Position numbers and translations under genes: made by a program
Notes under the pieces: model-generated
Seen by the model: the letters and a program-made list of their open reading frames with translations, nothing else
What the model was told of the DNA's origin: nothing
The model's database searches: none
In this document: positions 45,301 to 57,300 of the stretch, piece by piece
Numbering within the stretch: the stretch's first letter is position 1
Layout of the letters: each line of letters opens with the position of its first letter
Assembly: GCA_036365455.1 (NCBI GenBank)
Contig: JAWQUS010000020.1
Location: 3,693,001-3,757,000, forward strand
Reading direction: 5' to 3'
Source of the DNA: Macrosoma leucophasiata
Taxonomy: Eukaryota; Arthropoda; Insecta; Lepidoptera; Hedylidae
Length of the DNA: 64,000 nucleotides

Positions 45301-48300
45301 AATTCTGAAATGCAAATAGATAACACGGTCGAATTCCTCAGAACTGCATTAAATTTTCTGACAAAATCAGCTGATGAAGTGTATTGGTAAAGGCAATTAA
45401 AATGCTGCTTCGTTGTATGAACGCTCTATTTCAAGTTTTTGCAATTGCCACTGCAATTTCAATATTTAGATGACTTACATGTTGATTCGTGCAATGAATT
45501 ACGTTAGAAACATTGTCTATGGCATAGAACTTTGAGTTTAAAAATAAACAAACGCGTTGTAGGATTTGTTAATTTATCACAACCCGATACATAGTTGTAA
45601 GTTTCTTATATTAAGTAAATTCTAACGAACACTCTTAATTACTTCACTCATGGACCACAATGTCAATTATATCTCTTCTGCTTATTAAACTTAGATTGCA
45701 TCCTGTTCATAATATTATCATGTTTTATCATCTTTCATAAACACAGTTCTACATTCAAATTTCCTGTATCGTAATACCTGTGACTACAATCTACTAGATA
45801 TAAGGATTACATGCTGTGATATTATTGTTCTTGGACTACATTTTTCCTAGAAGGAGTACATTATTATATTAAAGGTAGGCCTGATCTAGGATTCGACCTC
45901 TATGTTACAGGAAAAAGGATATTTCAAAAGGTTTTACTACGGAGTTGCGATCTTATCATTTGAGTTGGGCTCGCCGCCCATTAGGTACAATAAGCACAAT
46001 AAATCGGTACCCTGATAGATTCATGTGTCACATGACGAGTAACATTTTATTTGTCCGTAGTAGATACATGCTTCAAAATAGTGGCGCTTCCTGCTCCACT
46101 ACATGATGCTTCATAGTCCTCTTCGAATTATATTTTTAGCTAATGTCTCATTGGCTGCAGTTATCACACAGCCACTTCGGCTTTACTGTACCAATACTTA
46201 ATTTAAGTTAAGAAATGTGAAAACTACCTATCTACTAACAATTGCGACTGCGGACCGTAAGACGAAGCGTAGGCAGGTCCCCCACGAGGTGGAGCGACGA
46301 CTTGGTGAAGGTCGCGGGCAATCGTTGGATGAGAGCGGCCCAGGAACGTTCGTTGTGGCAATCTTTGGGGAGCCCTTTGTTCAGCAGTGGACGTCTTTTG
46401 GTTGAAATGATGATGATTTTTTTTTATGTAATGGATGTGGCAAACAAGCATGCAAAAGCATTCTTGAAAGATACACACAGTTGTGTGTTTTGTTAGGGGA
46501 AGAATATGCCAGACCCGCCACGCTTGCCATGCAGCTTGGCGATCGCTGCAGCAATTTTATCGCGGAACGCTGACTTCATCTTATATCTATGCTGCTCTCC
46601 ATCCCGCGTTATGGCAGTCCTCAACAATAAACTGTGAACTGCCTCGGTAGCCTAGTGGTAGCAGGCCACTACTACTACGCTGAGGTCCTGGGTTCGATTC
46701 CCGGGTAGGGGATTATCAGAGATAATGGTGTAAAGTCCTTTATCTATGGTTCTATTGGGATTTTTCCATTTTCTGGTAATTTCCCAGTACCTCGAAGTTT
46801 GGTTATGTGCTCGGAGATGTCAACAGGCTCGCCACCTGTTACATGGGCCTAAACGTAACCGGCGAATCGTGGGTGTTTGCATGTATGCTTGAATGCATGC
46901 ATTCACCTCTGCCTACCCCTTTGGGGATTACAGGCGTGAAGTTACGTTTCTCAACAATAAATATTGCACATCGAGCCTAGGAAGGAGACTTCGGCTTATT
47001 TCGGGTCTGTCGTGATTCGTCGCGCGCGCTAGCGCGCGGCGCGGTATAGGATTCGAGGCACGTGCCCCTTTTCCTCGGCATCTTCTGCTCCCATAGTAAT
47101 GGGAGCGGCGTCTTGTCTGGGTGGCGCAGTGGTAAGCGCCGCGTCGCCGATTAGGGCGCAGCGACGGAGGAGGCGCCTCCCAAGTGTGGTGGTGCCGCGA
47201 TGACAGCGGTGCCGCGGCGGTTGGTATTGCGGCGGCGGGGGTGTCGTCACGGCGCGGAGTGGCGTCGCTGCGGCGGCTTCCGTCGCACAGCGTCGAGTTT
47301 TGGGAAGCCAACAGGGGCGAGCATCCACCACTCCAGTGGCAACGCCCGCAGATATTGCGCGGTCGTAGCCCGGACCGTAGTCGGACCCGCGACCGCATCC
47401 CCGATGGAAGCCCCCACGTCCGGGAATCGAACCCGGGTCGGGCAGGTTGCGTGACATCGTCACAGGGCTCTGCATCTAATGGCGAGCCCGGCCGAGCTTG
47501 GCTCACTAACGTATCGGATCACGATTCGGGATCGGGGCTCGGACATACGTCGGCGTCCCGGGGTGTCCGGGTTGATACCACGGAGAGGATTTCGCGCGGG
47601 AGTGCCCTCCCGTCAGGCGGCCTGCTATGTAGTGGGGCAAATCCGTGGAGGTGTCCGTGAGGTCCGTTTTCCGCACGATAGTACATACCGCGCGCGAGAC
47701 GGACCACGAACTCCTGAACGGATTCTACACGCAGGTCCCGTGAGATGACGTCATTTCTGACGTACCTCCCCGCGTTGGTTATCAAGCGTAGACACACGTT
47801 TTGCTGTACCTGTAGGCGACGTCGCTGCGTAGTGGAGCACAAGGCGTACCACGCTGGTGCAGCGTACGTCAACCTAGTTCGAATGTAGGTGTTGTAGATC
47901 CGCAGCTTGGTGCTCAACGGCAGCCTCGACTGCAGTACCGGACGTAGCATCGCTCGAGCAGCCGCCGCCTGGCGCACCGCGTTATCCACGGTGGGCACCA
48001 TGCGCAGCGCTCTGTCGATGGTACACCCGAGGTACTTGACCGACGGCTGCCATAGAACATCTTGGCCGCGGAGCCGTAGTGGTGGTAGTCGGTAGCGGAG
48101 TGTTCGCGTTGCGAAAGCGGCCGTCTTACCCACATTGACGGCCATCCGCCACTTATCGAACCACTCCGGCAATCTATTCAGCAAACGTTGCATTTGCTCG
48201 TATGCAAAATGCAACCGGGGCGCCGACGTAAAGTAAGCGCTGTCGTCGGCAAACAGGGACAGCATTACATCCCTTTCTCCTTCGCGCAGATGTTCGCGCA

Positions 48301-51300
48301 AGGTGGGGATGTCGTCTGTATACGCCGCATATAGCGACGGCGACAAACAGCTGCCCTGTGGTACTCCTGCACGGATCGGATGGTGTGGCGATTCCTCCCC
48401 ATCAATCGAGACGTAGAACCGCCTGCCCTCCAGGAAGCTAGCCACCACCCTGTGTAAGGCGGGGTGCAGTGTATCTAATTTCGCCAAGAGTCCAACATGC
48501 CACACCCGGTCGAAGGCTTTCTCGATATCGAGAAATACTCCGACCGAGTACTGACGTTTGTTGAACTCATTGGCGAGATAGTGTAGTACCCTCACCAGCT
48601 GGAGCGTCGTGGAGTGTCCCGCGCGGAAGCCAAACTGCTCCTCCCTACATGGAAGGTGTGGCCTCAGCCTCCGCAGCAGAAGACGCTCGAACAGCTTGGC
48701 GAGGTGTGAGAGCAGCGTGATAGGGCGATAGCTAGATGGATAGCGGCGGTCCTTGCCCGGCTTGGGGAGAACTATAACTTTCCCGAGTTTCCACTCGTTG
48801 GGAAAATGACCCGTGCGGAGTATGCCGTTGAATAGTCTGGTAAGGGATTTCTGGTCTGTAGAGCGTTATTTCTTTCGTACCTATTTGACATTTGTCGACC
48901 ATTTTGATCAAGTTTTGACCAATACCGGACTGTCAGTGCTTAGGTACGTAGAAAGTGTGCAACAGAGATAAAGCTCTACGAATTCGAAACGAGCCGATCG
49001 TCTCTTTCTCAGGCTCGATGTGCAATATTAATTGTTGTGTACTGCACAATGGTTTGACCGCCATGCGTCATTGTTCGATTGACTGATTTCACTAGCCGAT
49101 TCTCATCGTCTAGTGAGGAAGAGAACTTCGTCTTACAAACGGGCAGAAATACTGACTATTTTTTCTAATAACCGAAGTGTTACTTATTTGATAATTTGTC
49201 GGACACAAATGATTTTATCTACCCGTAATAAATCTAACCGTTATTAAATAACGAACAATAGTTCTCAAGGATTTAGAATCACACACGCGCAGTTTTTTTA
49301 CTGTTCAAGAACAAACATCATCTACGAAAGCGATCTACTCGGTTAAGCGATACGCAGTCGTTAAACCTTGTCGGAGGCCTTATGGGCGGTTTAAAAAATC
49401 CAGGTTGGCCACTAACCTTTATCTCCACCAACCTGCATTGGAGCAGCGTGGTGAAGTAAGCTCCAGGCCTCCTCCCTCCCAGACTCGCGCCCAGCAGTGG
49501 GACATATCACACTGTTTTAAGTTCACTATTTTATTAAATTTTACATGAATGTATCAATGTACATGATGATAATAATAAATTTTATTCTTATTCTTATATC
49601 AAGGGTTGCCATTATTATTCGACTAGGTACGTTGTACGGACTGTCAAACGATTCAATAAATACGGAATACTAACAGCTATTTAGTGACAGACAGATTACA
49701 TAATGTAGTGGTAAATAAGCTCTAGTACTCTATTGATAGAACTCTAATTACCTCTACCACAATCGACCAGTGGATGGGAGACTAACATTCATACACATGT
49801 TAAAATTACTTTAATGGGCAGAAAATGTACCTTAATTGAACATATTAGCGGTTAATACCGTCGCGTTACGTTTTGCAACATCTATTATGGTTTGCGCAGA
49901 AGCAGTATTACGTGAACGCAAACCTTACTTGCACAAGTTTACGTAACTACCAGGGAGTGCCGTGGGACAGGTCGCAATGAATGAATATTGTGATGTATCA
50001 CAGAGAATTGAGGCTGTAATAAGTTGTGGGGGATTATAACAATGGTGTTACTAAACTTAGAATTACATAAATTTTTATTATAATACTTATTTTAAATTAT
50101 AACTTTTTGCTTTTTTTACTCCGATTCAGTGTATGAAATAAAAAGGTGTTGCCAAACCAAATAAAAAAGATGTGGTAGGTATCATATTTCCAGAAATAAT
50201 GGATGTTTTGGAAAGATATCAATGTATCATCATTTGCATGACCATGTATAAATTATCACAGAGGCAAAACAATTTTAGAGTAATTCGTCATCTCGCAGGA
50301 CGAAAATTCGCACGATCGGGCGACTTGGCACCTTTTGAATTTACCAAATATTTCATGTAAATAAATTTTAAATTAAATTTTAGAAACGACATTGCTACTG
50401 CTACTAAGTACTGTTGTTTTATTATGTCTAAAACAGATTTATACATAAAAATAAAAAAAAATCGGGCGTACATTATATTGACAATTATTGTAGGTATGTT
50501 ATAAGAAAAAGTTACAGTAACAAGTCAAATTCTTTTGTGATATTGTAGATTCTAATTCATATTTTTGATTGAAATGTAGGTACATACTAAAATTATAATA
50601 AAATAATTTTAATATTAAAGACCAGCCATAAAATATTAAACGTTTTTAAAAACGATTTTTGTAGTTGACTGTACATAGTTACCTCACAATTTTATAGTCG
50701 GGCGAGTTGACGACAGAAATATTATTTAAATTCAAAAAGGGCCAAGTCGCCCGATCGTCCGAGTCTTTGTCGTGCGAGATGATGAATAACCCCAATTTAG
50801 ACCTTCGATTGTTGTGTAGGTAAGTATAATGTCTAATAGGATACAGTATTTACTTAGCATTAATGTGAACTTCATGCTTGTTTGTCATCATCATTACATG
50901 AAAAAAATAAAAATAGAATTAGAACCGGCGAATCGTGGGTGTTTGCATGTATTCTTGAATGCATACATATACCTCTGTCCACCCCTTCGGGGATTACAGG
51001 TGTGAAGTTACGTTTCACAATTAGAATTTAAAAGTCATTATAAAGTGCCTCAGTAGCCTAGTGGTAGCTGGCCACTACTACTAAGCCTCATCCTGGGTTC
51101 AATTCCCGTGTCGGCGGCTCTATTGGAATTTCCCAATTTCTAGCAGTATCCCCGTACCACTTACAGTCGTGAAGTTACCTATACGGTCCAATAATCTCGT
51201 CCTCAAATTACATGAAACAAAAGGTACCTGGCGAGAGAGGACAGTCGTGTGTGCTTGTATGTATATTTCAATGCATGCTAAATATGCAATATACTTGCCT

Positions 51301-54300
51301 CTAAATGGTAGTGATCAGCACTAGGTATCGTGTTCCGGACAGGTGGTAATGTATGGCCCTGTAATTTCCAGCATAGAGGCATAACACCTTAGGCCTCAGG
51401 AGTGGTAACGCATCTGCATTTTGACCTCTGGCCATTGTGTGGGTGTCTATAGGCTGCAGTCATCACTTAATTGCATGCTTGATTACCACTTTTATTACAT
51501 AAAAAATGCATTGATCTCTACCTTGGATACCCTTTCGCGTGGCAGAGGTAAATGCATACATTCAATCATACACGCAAACACTAACAATTCGCCGGTTACG
51601 TTTTGGCCTATGTAACAGACGGCGAGCCTATTGACATCTCCGGGCACATTACCAAACATCGAGGTACTGGGAAACTTCCAGAAAATGCAAAAATCCCAAC
51701 CAAACCGAGATTCGAACCCAGGACACCAGCTCAGAAGTAGCGGCCTACTACCACTAGGCTGAGACAGTTCATGACAGGGCAACAGGAAAAACTGTTCGTA
51801 ATTCATTACTTATCTATTTTGTAGCAAAATTATTGGTATTTAATTCTGTAAGTACCTACTTATCTATTTCGTAGAATTCTTTGTTGATGTTGGTCCATCA
51901 ATCACGCGATGTTTTTAACGTCACTTTGACTTCGCTCCTCCCCCTTGGTGATACATGGTGATGTTTTAGATTAACCTCCCCACCCCCAGCTAAGATAACG
52001 TGTATTTATTGGAATAAAATAGGTGGATACAGTACTCAACAATTAATATTCCACATCGAGCCTGCGAAAGAGACGATCGGCTCGTTTCGACTTCATAGAG
52101 CGTTATCTCTGTTGCACATTGCCTACGTAAGCACTGACAGTCCGGTATTGGTCAAAACTTGATCAAAATGGTCGACAAACGTCAAATAGGTACGGTGCGA
52201 AAGAGATAACGCTCTACAGACCCAAAATAAGCCGAAGTTGCCTTCCTAGGCTCGATATACAATATTTATTGTTGAGCACTGTTCTTATTTCTTAAATGAC
52301 AATGCCAGAAATTACATAGAACTTTGACCCACCTGCAAACAGTTATTTACCAGCATGGCGAATACCTCTTTTTGCTGGGATTTTATCACTGATTATATAC
52401 ACACACATTTAATGACTTTTAAACTTGTAGTTTATGTGTAAACTTAAAAAATGTCATGCGTGGCACGGCCGCAGTAATATACATTTGGTACAGTACACAC
52501 AGTAAGGACATGGTCCATACAGCCTGGTCAAGTATTAAATCATTCTGATTTCTTCAAACCTATAAGTATGCTATGTAAAAATAAAATTATTTAATATTTA
52601 AAGAACCGTTCTTTGACATAAGTACCTAGGTTTGTTGTTGCTATTATATAAGTACAATCGTTTTTCGGGTAGATCAAAAATCTGTGACAGTAATGTTGAC
52701 CGATACCTTCATTGTCAACGTTTTGATAGTAAAAACAGCGTTTGTAATGATTTTAAAATAATGTTTATATTAATTAAATGTACGAAAATAATATATTTGG
52801 ATTAAAACTAACTTTGGGTGGTTAAAACTTGAGTTAGAACGTTTTAAAGTATTGTATTGTTATTTAGAGTAACGCAATTGATTGCGTTTCTAATTAGGAA
52901 CAACCATAACCAAGTCTTTTTAATCGTAATTATTAACCTCAAGTTATACAGAAAAAAGATCAATTAACTAAGAATTCTATTTTCAAAACACAGTTTTTCT
53001 TTAATTTACATTTCGTGTAAATGCTGGGTCACAATCTGGCATTGTCATTTACACTTATTTATACTAATTAGTAAAAATACAAACATATAAAAGGCAGCGG
53101 GCAGGGCCCAAGCTGCAGGTTGTTAGGGACACAGAGAAAGGAATCTCCTTATTATTATAATTAAATAATTAAATTTTAACTTAATATATATAAATAATAA
53201 ATCAGTAGACTGATCGTTTTGCATCTCAATCAGTGTGCAGCATTGAATTGTTTATCATTGTTTTATGCATTTATAAAGGACAATGACAGAGGACATCCTT
53301 CCTTCTGATAACTTATCACAAATGCTTACTAAAAGTTGATGGAGCTCGTCCGACAGAATAATAATGATGGCCTCCTATCTGTATTCATAAATGGTATTTT
53401 TTCAATATCACAAATCAATTCGGATAAAGTCTCATTAAAAGCTATGGCACATGGTATGCGCCTGAGTTTTGTACCTTGCCAGCAAAAGGCTTCAGGAGAG
53501 TATGTCACTAATTACACTGATCACTAACTTAGCCAGGGAAAAAGCAAACAAGTTAGTCAGTCGACTCGGTCGAGAAGGAGAAAAGATCGTGTGACCCAGC
53601 GCCTTCTTAAAATAATTATCTATGTATTAACGACCCGGACGACCCGGTTAGTCCAGCGGTGTGAGATGATCGTTTGATTGGAAGGGTCGCGGGTTCGATC
53701 CCCGCACCGGGACAAATATTTGTATGGCCTACAGATATTTGTTCCGGGTCTGGGTGTTTGTGTATGTGTTGTATGTGTACAACGGCACCCACGACACAGG
53801 TTTATACCTACTGAGGGGCTGTGAGTGTAAGCGTATATTTTATTTTATTTATTTATTTTATTAACAAACGGTGGCACTGTTGCTTTCTATCTGTTGAATT
53901 AGTACAAATATCAAATATTTTTATTTTGTATTTTACAGACAAAAAATCTACAACGCTGTAGAAATCCCCATACTAACAAGATGCTGCTTCTGTTTCCCAC
54001 TTCGAAGAGGTCTCATCGCCTTCGCATACGGCAATTTGGTACGTTATTACAGTTTACCAGAGTTCATTTAGATATAAAAAGCCCTGGATTTACACTCTGA
54101 GGCTCGTTGCTTGCTGGTGAGAAGTGGTGACGTCGCTGCACGGTTGAAATGTGAAGTATGTAGAATCGAAGCTTTAGTTACGAAAGAAAAAGAATGACAA
54201 AATGTTTGAAGAGTCTAGGCGAGGGCACAATTCACCTATGTCACCAGATATAAAAAGCCCTGGATTTACACTCTGAGGCTCGTTGCTTGCTGATGAGAAG

Positions 54301-57300
54301 TGGTGACGTCGCTGCATGGTTGAAATGTGAAGTATGTAGAATCGAAGCTTTAGTTACGAAAGAAAAAGAATGACAAAATGGTGGTAGAGTCTAGGCGAGG
54401 GCACAATTCGCCTATGTCACCACACCTCACCTCAGTCTCGCCGCATCTCTACTTCTACTACGGACATGGTTCCTTGTAAGTACATTAAAATTGTAAGAAC
54501 TTAGTAAACAGTGAAATATTTAAACTTTCAGCACGTGATTTCATTGAGCCTGCCCATACATTTCATTATAAACATATTTCAAAGGATGATGGTTATAAAA
54601 AGAAGGATTTCGAAAGAGAAGCTATACAGTTACAGTAAAATGTGAACGTGTCCTTTGTTCGCCACTTTTATGTCACTTTCGTTTTACAGCCAATTGCAAA
54701 ACGAAAGTGCCAGTTTTCTAGTGACCGAGCAAACAAAAAGTGAATGAATTAAGTATTATGACTCCAAAATTTCTGTAGTATCCTTAGATACATGACAATT
54801 TTCTGTTTGCTTGTCGAATTCACACAATCCAACAAGAAATATTGTAGGTGCATCGACTTCCGCTTATTTCGGGTGTGTAGAGCGTTGACGGGTGTGTGAC
54901 GATTGTCTACTGTTTTGATCAAGTTTTGACCAATACCGGACTATCAGTATTTACGTAGGTAATGTGCATCAGAGATAACGCGCTGCGAAGTTAAAATTAG
55001 CCGATTGTCGCTTTCGTAGGCTCGATGTGCAAGGTTTGAAAAAAATATTATCTGTGATCCTTCTTCTAAAACTCATTTCATGAATTCCAGGTGCTAACAG
55101 TGGTGGTGACGTCACTGCTGTCCATGTATATATCGTACGTGAGGAATTCCGAACTGACCGACGAGTCGGAGTACCCGCGACTCATCGCAGACACCACTGC
55201 ACTAGTGCTCGAGGTCGCCATGACTGTCACCTTCATCGTCGCTTTACATAGGGTAAGAATTGAAAATGATAATTATATTATACGCTTACACATACGCTTT
55301 GATGTCTTTTTGAGAATAATATAAATGGCAACACTTGATATATCCCACTGCTGGAGGACTGGAGGTTACTGCACCTCGCTGCTTCAATGCGGATTGGTGG
55401 AGATACGAGTTAGTGGCCAACTCGCTGTCGGATGTTTTCAAACCGCCGACAATGTTAAACGACTGCTACCTATCGATAGCAACCGGGACCGACGGCTTAA
55501 CGTGCCCTCCGAAGCACGGAAACGCGCATTTTAATTTGCCACTAGCGGTAACCCATCACACACCCGACCGCGCCCGCAGTGCTTAACCGAGTAGATCGCT
55601 AACGATCTACACCAGCCACGGGGCCATGCGCGCTACATTACACTATTTAATTTTAATTCTAAGTAAGTTGAACGCGGTCGAGATGAGATCTTTGCGCAAG
55701 ATCTGCGGTGTATCACTCACCGATCGCGTTCGTAATGAAGATGTAAGAAAGAGACTTTGTGTGAATGATAGTATCGGTGTAAAAATGAAAAAAGGCATGC
55801 TCCGATGGTTCGGGCATATAGAAAGAATGTCGAATGAGCGAATGACTAAACAGATATACAATGCGAATGTGAATGGTTGCAGAGGCCCAGGAAGACCAAG
55901 GCTGACCTACCATGACCAAATAGGTCGAGTTCTGTCTGATGGTGGTGTCAAAAGTCTTAGGAATCGGCGTGCATGTATGAAGAGAATGATGAAGGTAGAC
56001 GAGGCACGAGAGGTTTGTCAGAACCGGGATGTCTGGCGCTCTACACTCTCTGCCTACCCCGTTAGGGACCTGGCGTGAAGATACATACATACATACAATT
56101 TTAATTCTATTTATTATGTATCAATTCTAAGACAAAAGAGCAACACGCTGAGTTTCTTCGGTAGCGAAGTTCTTCTCAGCAGTGCCTGCACTTGGAACTT
56201 TGCTAAGTGAATGACTATGATTATGATGAATAGATTTTTCTTCTATAATGGAATTGAAAAATTTGATGATTTTTCGGTTAAATTTTAATATTAAATTGCT
56301 ATTCATTAATACAGGACCTATTGGATTATTATTATATGTCATTCACTATCGGTAGCTTGTAACCCGACAATGCAAAAGTGTCCATGTAGACCAATTTCAA
56401 ATAAATGATTTGATTTTCACAGTTACTTTTAAAAGGTAATCACATCCCTGATTATACGTTTCAGAAACACGTGCTCCTGATGAAGATTTACCTGTACTTC
56501 GAGATCGTGTTCTCGGTCATCGGCTTCGTGTACAGCCTCGCGTTCATTACCCGTGAGACCGCCAGCGAACTGTTCTTAATACTGTTCCAACTCAGTAAGT
56601 CTACCTTTTGTTTAATGGATAGAATGTGGCAAACAAACATGCAGCTCACATTGATGTTAAGTGATGACTGCAGCCTATAGAGATCTACACAAACACCAGA
56701 GGTCTTAGGGGTGGGATGGAATCGCAAGAGCTTCCGATGCGATTTCGTCTGACATATTGAAAGTATGGTCAACTGAATCACATCGCAGCAATGCGCATCG
56801 CAAGTTTCTGCGATGCGGCCCCGCATCGTATCGCAGTTTTGTGTGTTCGCCTAAGTAAGGCAGAGTAGGCACTAAATACTATACTATACTACTAATAGGT
56901 GGTAGAGCATCAAAGACGGAGTTCGCGGGCGTAGGCACCAGCTCATTACCTAATATACTTGCCGCTAAATGGTAGTGTTCAGTACTATCGTGTTCCGGTC
57001 AGGTGGCAATGTACGGGCCTGTAATTTCCGGCACTGAGGCATAATACCTTAGGCCTCAGAAGTGGTAACGCATCTGTATTTTGACCTCTGGTCTTTGCGT
57101 AAGTGTCTATAGGCTGCAGTCATCACCTAACATCCATGTGAACTGCAAGCTTGTTTGCCACTTTCATTACATTAAAAAAAAACTTCAGAAAAATTGTTTC
57201 GTTTCCACCACACTGACAAATAACTGGGCCAGTCTGGTGTGGTGGTGGTTTGAGCCAAATCTTACGACATTTCATCAGTTTAATCTTATCATAAAATCTT

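Larger units (their letters stand above)
46615..49044. mobile_element. CAGTACTCAACAAT MITE split by a SINE and a LINE
   Basis: Starts CAGTCCTCAACAATAAA at 46615 and ends AATTGTTGTGTACTG at 49044. After removing the SINE (46632-46949) and the LINE (47011-48852) the remaining ~260 bases match the intact copy at 52030-52279. An example of two independent insertions into one MITE. Confidence 0.85.

Noticed and set aside
46632..46710. tRNA gene
   Set aside because: A- and B-boxes are present but there is no cloverleaf; it continues into a conserved 240-bp body repeated elsewhere, so it is a SINE head.
46928..47506. 192-codon reverse frame and overlapping 148- to 158-codon frames
   Set aside because: They lie in the GC-rich 3' UTR of the jockey-like LINE and cross into the flanking MITE; no domain, competing frames on both strands.
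53336..53527. 63-codon plus-strand frame near the end of intron 1
   Set aside because: No motif, no promoter, no splice support, and it begins at a non-consensus start.
53641..53713. tRNA gene
   Set aside because: Acceptor and T arms pair, but the anticodon arm does not, and the SINE body follows directly.
55043..56078. Continuation of gene B coding sequence into the downstream YPVRDLA frame
   Set aside because: The similarity of the two endings (RERDLA and VRDLA) is coincidental; the frame at 55662-56096 is a LINE with its own 13-bp target duplication.
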